DNA of 11,562 nucleotides from Hyphomicrobiaceae bacterium. GTDB lineage: Bacteria; Pseudomonadota; Alphaproteobacteria; Rhizobiales; MH13. Positions 7,340 through 11,562 of this stretch are shown here, piece by piece. Numbering within the stretch: position 1 is the first letter of the stretch; the number at the start of each line of letters is the position of its first letter. The position numbers were made by a program, and so were the translations under genes. The stretch is taken from NCBI GenBank assembly GCA_020442235.1, contig JAGRKQ010000063.1, positions 1 to 11,562 of the forward strand. Reading direction: 5' to 3'. Under the pieces are notes generated by a model. The model was not told the origin of the DNA. It did not search any database and saw only the letters and a program-made list of their open reading frames with translations.

Positions 7340-7945
7340 ATGCGTTTCAGATCCTCCCTGACGAGCTCTTTCCTGGCCCTTGCCCTTGCCGGCGGGACGC
7401 TCTCCGGCTGTGCCGGCGGGGGCAGCAGCAGCGCGACGATCTATGACCTCACCGCGCCGCGGCAGGTGGAGGCGAGCGGCTCCACCCGGCGCCAGCTTCT
7501 GGTGCCTTCGCCGATTGCCGTGCGCGCCTATGCCTCCGACCGGATCGTCGTGCGCACGGGCGATGCGACGCTCGCCTATTTCCCCGATGCGCAGTGGAGC
7601 GACGACCTGCCGGCGCTGTTGCAGGCGCGGCTGGTGGAGACCTTCGAAGCGTCGGGCCGCGTGCGCGCCGTCGGCCGCCCCGGACAAGGGCTTCTCATCG
7701 ACGTGCAGGTGGTGACGGAAATCCGCGCCTTCGAGATCGCCGTGACCGATCAGGGGGCGGTGGCCGATGTCGTTCTCTCGGTCAAGCTGATGAACGATGC
7801 CAATGGCCGGGTGATTGCGGCGCGGGTCTTCGATGCCCTCGTGCCGGCGGCCAATGACGGTGCCGATGCCGGGGCGCAGGCGCTGGATGCCGCACTCGAT
7901 CAGGTGATGAGCGACATCGTGCGCTGGGCCTTGCAAACGATCTGA
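7340..7945 (+). CDS. PqiC-like ABC-transport auxiliary lipoprotein
   Basis: About 201 residues. A signal peptide starts MRFRSSLTSSFLALALA and ends in the lipobox LSGC, with the acylated Cys at residue 23; a Gly/Ser-rich linker follows. The mature part has the features of the ABC-type transport auxiliary lipoprotein family (ABC_trans_aux), to which E. coli PqiC (YmbA) belongs: an early YDLTAP strand, IVVRTGDATLAYFPDAQWSD near the middle, and a later VQVVTEIRAFEI strand. It is predicted to be exported and lipidated, probably at the outer-membrane inner leaflet, where it would receive the far end of the MCE conduit. The ATG at 7340 is chosen because it gives a canonical signal peptide; an in-frame GTG at 7322 would add six residues. 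Last gene of the operon. No MlaC-type periplasmic carrier follows. Confidence 0.88.
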   Translation: MRFRSSLTSSFLALALAGGTLSGCAGGGSSSATIYDLTAPRQVEASGSTRRQLLVPSPIAVRAYASDRIVVRTGDATLAYFPDAQWSDDLPALLQARLVETFEASGRVRAVGRPGQGLLIDVQVVTEIRAFEIAVTDQGAVADVVLSVKLMNDANGRVIAARVFDALVPAANDGADAGAQALDAALDQVMSDIVRWALQTI

Positions 7946-8106
7946 ACCTGGTGGCGGGAACGCCCTGTCTTCAGCCGTTCGGCCATGTCCTTCCTGTATC
8001 GGTTCAAGTCTGCGGTCTCTTCACGTGCCGATTCCGCTTGCTTGCAAAGCGATTCAAGACGGCGCTGGTCCTGCCTTCAGCGATCTCTTTTAATGATTTG
8101 AATGAT
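7946..8106. other. Non-coding stretch between convergent genes
   Basis: I find no supported gene here. It is somewhat less GC-rich than its surroundings. A 68-codon open frame starts at 7951 but runs through the terminator hairpin and has no family resemblance. I see no good rho-independent terminator for the plus-strand operon; only a weak GGCG-GGAA-CGCC hairpin lies near 7953-7964. Two CGRTTCAAG elements, at 8000-8008 and 8050-8058, are 50 bases apart. Confidence 0.5.
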
Positions 8107-8139
8107 CAAAGAAAAACGGGCGCCATCAAGGCGCCCGTT
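8107..8139 (-). terminator. Rho-independent terminator of the GPR-like gene
   Basis: Read on the minus strand, AACGGGCGCC (8139-8130) pairs perfectly with GGCGCCCGTT (8124-8115) across a five-base TTGAT loop and runs into TTTTTCTTT (8116-8108). It begins about 28 bases after the stop codon of the minus-strand gene. On the plus strand the hairpin has no following T-run, so it probably acts in one direction only, though the stem could weakly block the convergent MCE operon. Confidence 0.87.
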
Positions 8140-8166
8140 CATGTCTGTCACGCGTGAGGAAAAGCG

Positions 8167-11100
8167 TCAGTCGAGCCGGCCAAGGGCGTGCCCGAGCAAC
8201 GTGTAGAGCTTGCCTTCCTCGGAAAGAAGCAGGGCCCTGGCGCTTGCCGGATCGCTGTCGACGGCCTTGCGCAAGGTCGTCTCGAACTCCTGCATGCGTG
8301 CTTCGATGGCGCTTCGGAAAGCGTCGTCGCGCTGGGCGCGCCGGCGCACGTCGTCATAGGCCTGCTGGCCGGCGAGCGTATACATGCGGCGCGAGAAGCG
8401 GGTCGAACGTCCGGTGAAATAGCGCTCCCACTGATCGGCGAGCACATCGTCGTCGAAGGCGCCGTCCACGGTTTCCACGATCATCGCCAGCGGGTCGTCG
8501 CGGCGCGGTGCGGTCTCCTCATCGCGCGAGGCGCGGCGCAGGAGGCTGCGCAGCCAGGTGCTGTCGCCATCCATGTCGCCATCATCCACGCTTGCTGCCG
8601 GAGCCGGAGCGCGGGACGGCTTCTGCGGTTCGACGGCGCGGCGGATCTCGTCCATCGAGCGCTCGATGTCGAGGTTGACGGGGCCATCATTGGCGCTGGC
8701 GGTGCGGCGAACCGGCTCGGCTGCCGGGGCAGGAGCGGGAACCGGCGTGGGGGCCGGGGCCCTGCGGGCAGCCGGGGCCGACACGGCCGGGGCGGAGATG
8801 TCCAGCCGGGCGTGCTTGCCAACCAGCGAGGAGAGTTCACGCAGGGCATCGACCTGCTCGGCGACGATGCGGCGCAGGGCCGCCGTCGATTCGCGGGCCT
8901 CTTCGGGAAGGTCGAAGACGCCGCGCTTGATCTCGCTGCGGGCGGCGTCGATTTCCTTCTGCACCTCGCGGGCGATGTGGCGCATGTCGCGGGTGGCGTC
9001 GGTGAACTGCTCGGTCGCCGCGGCAACGGCGCGTGACAATTCGTCGGCCATGGCCCCCTGGGCCAGGCGCACGGCCTGACCGGCCTTCTCGCCTTCCGAT
9101 TCGGCGACTTCGCGCAGCACGCTGAACTCCGAGACCACGCGGTTTGCGGCGGTCTGGGCCGTCTCGTGCAGGGCGCTCGCCAGATCGCCGGTGTGGCGCT
9201 CGCTGGCGGCCAGCGTGTCGCCGATGCGCTCGGCGAAGCTGCGCATGGTCGCCTCGACCCGCTCCAGCTTCTCGGCAAGCTCGGTGGAGACATCGGAGAG
9301 AGCCTCGCGACGCTCATCCATGGTCTCGTCGAGCCGGGACGTCGTCGACAGCAGCGTGGAGGCGGCGCTGGTCAGCGCGCGGCCATGGATCTCGAAGCGA
9401 TCGGAGAGGTCCATGATGGAGGACAGGACATCGCCGGAAACGGCGCGCAGGGCGTCGATCTGGCGATCCATGGCGCCGGATGCGGCCACCGTATCGGCGC
9501 TGGCCACTTCCACGGCATTGCGGAAACCGGCGGACTTGTCTTCCAGATCGCCGGCCATGCGCGCCAGCGTCGTGGAGGTCTCCTCCAGAAGCCGCTCGAT
9601 GGTGCCGTTGGCGCCGGAAAGGCGCTCCACCACGCGCTCCATGTCGTCGCGCAGTTGGAGATTGGTGCTGGTGAGCAGCGAGGCGGCCTCGCGGCTGGTG
9701 CGGTCCACCGTTTCGGAAATCTCGCGGGAGGAAGCCTCGACCGCGACGATGGCCTGACGGCTCGTCTCGGCGACGGCGGTGGTGATCTCCGTGCCGCGCT
9801 GCGACAGGGTGGTGACCAGTGCCCGGCTTGCCGCCTCGACCTTGTCGGTGAAGGAGGTGGCGCGGATTTCAAGCTGATCGACCAGTTCCTGGCCGCGCCC
9901 ATCGAGAAGCTCGGCGAAGGCCCCGGAGTTGGAGCGCAGAGTTTCGGCAAGTTCGCCGGTGCGGGCGGCGAGTGCCGCCGCCGCCGCCGCCGATTCCGCG
10001 CCGACGGTCGAGCGCAGTTCTTCCGCGGCGCCGGTCAGCGAACGGGTCGCCGCCTCGGCCTCGCCGCCAACGGCGAGGCGCAGTTCGCCAGCCGCTGCGA
10101 CCAGTGCCTCGGTGGCGCCGGAGATCTCGCCCTTGAGGGCGTCGATTGCCTCGCGGCCACGGGCATCGAGCGTATCGCCGAAGCCTTCGACGCGCGCCTC
10201 TATGAGCGCTTCCAGCGTCCGGCCCTGCTCCTGGAAGGTGCCGGCGATTTCCATCACCTTGCTGCCCAGCGACAGATTGATCTCGTCGACGCGGCCCGAA
10301 ACCATGTCGGTCAGGTCGCCGGCCTGGCGGGTCAGCGTCTCGCCGATCTCGCCGATGCGGCTGTCGATGGCGGCATCGATCTCGCCCTTGCCGGCGGTGA
10401 AGGCGGAGGCAATCTCGCGGGTGCGCTCGATGAGCGTGTCGGAAATCTCCTTGCCACGGGCGGCGAGCGCATCGTCGAGACGGTCCGCCCGCTGGACGAA
10501 GCTGTTGGAGGTGTCCTCGATGCGCTGGATGACAGAGCTGTCGAAGTTTTCCAGCCGCTCGGCGACGGTGCTGGCGAGCAGCGCCGAACGGGTTTCCAGT
10601 GCGGTCGAGAGGGCCTCGATCTGTGCGCCGAGCTGGTCGTCGATTTCAGCAGCCCTGAAGCGCAGCGTCTCGGTGAGAGTGTCGCCCGCCTCGGTGACGC
10701 GGCCGGTGATGAGATCGGCAAAGGCCGTGGTCTCGGCCGCCAGACGGTCGGTGATCGCCTCGGCGCCGCCGGCGATCGAAGCCAGACGGTCTTCCACGCC
10801 CTGATCGAAGCGCTGATAGGCAGAGTCCGTCGCCGCGATGAGGCGTTCGGTGCCCTGGTCGAGGCTGGAGGAAATGTCGATGAGGCGGGTGTCGAGCGCT
10901 GCCGACAGATCCTCGGTGCGCGCGGAAAGCAGGGTGCCCAGACCATCCGACTTCTCGGAAAGCACACTAGCAAGGGTGTCGCTCTTTTCGGAAAGCAAGC
11001 CGGCGAGAATGTCGCTCTTCTCGTTGAGGGCGGCCTGGAAGGCCTCGGCCTGCGTCGTCAGCGCCGTGGAGATGCGTCCGCCATCGTCATGGATGGCCAC

Positions 11101-11562
11101 CGCATAGCGTTCAGCGGATGCCGAAAGTGCGTTGCCCAGTTCCTCGCTGCGTTCGATGAGTGCGCGCGACAGGCGGGCGCCGACCGCGGCCAGACGCTCG
11201 GTGACGTCACGCGTGCCGGTCGCGAACAGGCTGTCCAGCGTGTCGCGGCCTTCGGCAAGCCGGGCGTTGAAGGCATCGAGATTGCCCAGAAGGGTGCTCT
11301 CGATGGCGTTACGGCTTTCTTCGGTCGTGGCGCGCAGCCGTTCGGTCTGGTCGGTGAGCTGAAGGGCGATCTGGTCGAGATTGCCTTCCACGACCTGTTC
11401 GAGCGCGATGCGGCCCTGATCGGTGGTTTCGCGCAGCCGTTCGGTCTGCTCGGTGAGGGCGGTGACGATGCGGTCGCCGGAGGCGGTGAAGCGCTGCTCC
11501 AGATCGGCGCCTTCGATGGCGACGGTCTGGTGAATGCGGCTTGCGGTCTCGTCGAGGCGGTC
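8167..11562 (-). CDS. gpr: GPR/RgsE-like giant coiled-coil polar growth protein (partial, N-terminus beyond right edge)
   Basis: The frame is open from the TGA at 8167 to the right edge: 1131 residues with no start in view. An apparent GTG start at 11391 is an internal Val codon, since the repeat pattern continues upstream of it. Visible order: hendecad helical array (residues 9-646), irregular coiled coil (about 647-915), Ala/Pro-rich linker (924-953), a short helix (IERSMDEIRRAV, about 966-977), a second Pro/Ala/Asp-rich linker, and a compact C-terminal domain (about 1024-1131) containing WERYFTGRS and FSRRMYTLAGQQAYDDVRRR. This matches the large apolipoprotein-like coiled-coil proteins of Hyphomicrobiales: GPR of Agrobacterium (about 2100 residues), which forms a ring at the growing pole, and RgsE of Sinorhizobium. 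If the length is similar, roughly half is visible. No membrane segment is seen in this part. A generic coiled-coil protein is the alternative. Confidence 0.82.
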   Translation of the reverse strand, partial: DRLDETASRIHQTVAIEGADLEQRFTASGDRIVTALTEQTERLRETTDQGRIALEQVVEGNLDQIALQLTDQTERLRATTEESRNAIESTLLGNLDAFNARLAEGRDTLDSLFATGTRDVTERLAAVGARLSRALIERSEELGNALSASAERYAVAIHDDGGRISTALTTQAEAFQAALNEKSDILAGLLSEKSDTLASVLSEKSDGLGTLLSARTEDLSAALDTRLIDISSSLDQGTERLIAATDSAYQRFDQGVEDRLASIAGGAEAITDRLAAETTAFADLITGRVTEAGDTLTETLRFRAAEIDDQLGAQIEALSTALETRSALLASTVAERLENFDSSVIQRIEDTSNSFVQRADRLDDALAARGKEISDTLIERTREIASAFTAGKGEIDAAIDSRIGEIGETLTRQAGDLTDMVSGRVDEINLSLGSKVMEIAGTFQEQGRTLEALIEARVEGFGDTLDARGREAIDALKGEISGATEALVAAAGELRLAVGGEAEAATRSLTGAAEELRSTVGAESAAAAAALAARTGELAETLRSNSGAFAELLDGRGQELVDQLEIRATSFTDKVEAASRALVTTLSQRGTEITTAVAETSRQAIVAVEASSREISETVDRTSREAASLLTSTNLQLRDDMERVVERLSGANGTIERLLEETSTTLARMAGDLEDKSAGFRNAVEVASADTVAASGAMDRQIDALRAVSGDVLSSIMDLSDRFEIHGRALTSAASTLLSTTSRLDETMDERREALSDVSTELAEKLERVEATMRSFAERIGDTLAASERHTGDLASALHETAQTAANRVVSEFSVLREVAESEGEKAGQAVRLAQGAMADELSRAVAAATEQFTDATRDMRHIAREVQKEIDAARSEIKRGVFDLPEEARESTAALRRIVAEQVDALRELSSLVGKHARLDISAPAVSAPAARRAPAPTPVPAPAPAAEPVRRTASANDGPVNLDIERSMDEIRRAVEPQKPSRAPAPAASVDDGDMDGDSTWLRSLLRRASRDEETAPRRDDPLAMIVETVDGAFDDDVLADQWERYFTGRSTRFSRRMYTLAGQQAYDDVRRRAQRDDAFRSAIEARMQEFETTLRKAVDSDPASARALLLSEEGKLYTLLGHALGRLD
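8170..8493 (-). other. C-terminal globular domain of the GPR-like protein
   Basis: The last 108 residues follow two Pro/Ala-rich linkers and differ in composition from the rest: aromatic residues (Trp, Tyr, Phe) appear and the 11-residue pattern is absent. The core is WERYFTGRSTRFSRRMY, then TLAGQQAYDDVRRRA, then predicted helices to the C-terminus. Its isolation by flexible linkers suggests a docking module. Its function is unknown to me. Confidence 0.6.
9974..9991. repeat. (GCC)6 trinucleotide run
   Basis: Six perfect GCC repeats on the plus strand encode five GCG Ala codons, part of a six-Ala run (with one GCA), across the junction of hendecads 47 and 48 of the GPR-like protein. Changes in copy number would keep the reading frame but shift the hendecad phase by one residue per unit. 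Confidence 0.8.
10945..11043 (-). repeat. Three near-identical 33-bp tandem units inside the hendecad array
   Basis: Hendecads 16-18 read AFQAALNEKSD, ILAGLLSEKSD and TLASVLSEKSD. At DNA level the units share the TCNGACTTCTCGGAAAGC-like core seen on the plus strand around 10948-10965 and 10981-10998, with a more diverged third copy near 11014-11031. They are the most alike neighbours in the array and look like the most recent 33-bp duplication. Confidence 0.65.

Larger units (their letters stand above)
9625..11538 (-). repeat. Array of 58 in-phase hendecad (11-residue, 33-bp) units in the GPR-like protein
   Basis: From residue 9 to 646 of the visible protein, the sequence divides into 58 consecutive 11-residue units without any insertion or deletion. 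Position 2 is Leu/Ile/Val/Phe in about 50 units by hand count and position 6 is Leu/Val/Ile/Phe/Met in about 53. Position 9 is often Arg or Lys, and positions 1 and 11 are mostly charged or polar. Typical units are EISDTLIERTR, EIDAAIDSRIG and DLTDMVSGRVD. An 11-residue period equals three helical turns, giving a nearly straight amphipathic helix as in apolipoproteins and right-handed coiled coils. The phase breaks after about residue 646. The array reaches almost to the right edge and probably continues. Confidence 0.85.

Noticed and set aside
5180..7936. A 918-codon open frame on the minus strand, antisense to the ATPase, MCE protein and lipoprotein genes.
   Set aside because: Its product is rich in His, Arg, Gly and Asp without domain structure, and it lies fully opposite three genes with clear motifs. 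It is a by-product of high GC and codon bias in the real genes.
8000..8058. GGTTCAAG-like segment resembling a tRNA T-loop, and a similar GATTCAAG 50 bases on.
   Set aside because: No acceptor stem, D-arm or anticodon arm can be formed around either copy; probably chance similarity.
7951..8157. A 68-codon plus-strand open frame after the lipoprotein gene.
   Set aside because: No recognisable features and no ribosome site, and it runs across the terminator hairpin.
9929..10804. A 291-codon plus-strand open frame within the GPR-like gene.
   Set aside because: It is extremely Ser/Arg/Ala-rich and is the antisense shadow of the hendecad array, whose regular pattern proves the coding strand.
11389..11391. 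GTG at 11391 as the start of the large minus-strand gene.
   Set aside because: The same frame stays open to the window edge and the 11-residue repeat continues in phase through it, so this Val is internal.

Overview
The window is high-GC chromosomal DNA from an alphaproteobacterium, most likely of the order Hyphomicrobiales (Rhizobiales). The clearest lineage marker is the right-hand 3.4 kb: the C-terminal part of a giant coiled-coil protein resembling GPR (growth pole ring protein) of Agrobacterium and RgsE of Sinorhizobium, which belong to the unipolar growth machinery of that order. The taxonomic call is inference from gene content and codon/GC style; no rRNA or other marker gene is present. 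I see no insertion sequence, phage gene, tRNA, rRNA or CRISPR array. Coding density is very high and the gene content looks like core chromosome.

Layout. (1) Positions 1-620, minus strand: 206 N-terminal codons of a CheZ-type phosphatase that runs off the left edge. (2) 686-1861, plus strand: a 12-TM-type MFS permease of the phenylpropionate permease (HcaT-like) group, divergent from cheZ. (3) 1870-3872, minus strand: dgcN-dgcA, two genes overlapping by 4 bases, predicted to N-acetylate D-glutamate and racemise the product; they converge on the MFS gene with only 8 bases between stop codons. (4) 3975-7945, plus strand: a compact four-gene MCE lipid-transport operon. It encodes a permease with an N-terminal STAS domain, an ATPase, a single-MCE-domain protein with a long helical tail, and a PqiC-like lipoprotein. 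(5) 7946-8166: a 221-bp non-coding gap holding a strong rho-independent terminator that faces the minus strand. (6) 8167 to beyond 11562, minus strand: the GPR/RgsE-like gene, whose N-terminal part lies outside the window.

How the parts work together. The MCE operon should build an envelope-spanning lipid conduit: ATPase and permease at the inner membrane, an MCE oligomer with a helical tail crossing the periplasm, and a lipoprotein probably at the outer membrane. The D-Glu genes would let the cell use or recycle D-glutamate, with the MFS gene as a possible but unproven transport partner. GPR would act as a cytoplasmic scaffold at the growth pole. The most striking structure is inside GPR: 58 consecutive 11-residue (hendecad) units without a single insertion or deletion, encoded by 9625-11538 and continuing toward the right edge. 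The helical tail of the MCE protein also carries an internal repeat with exact 61-residue spacing. I did not find a wholly unknown system; the unusual features are architectural.
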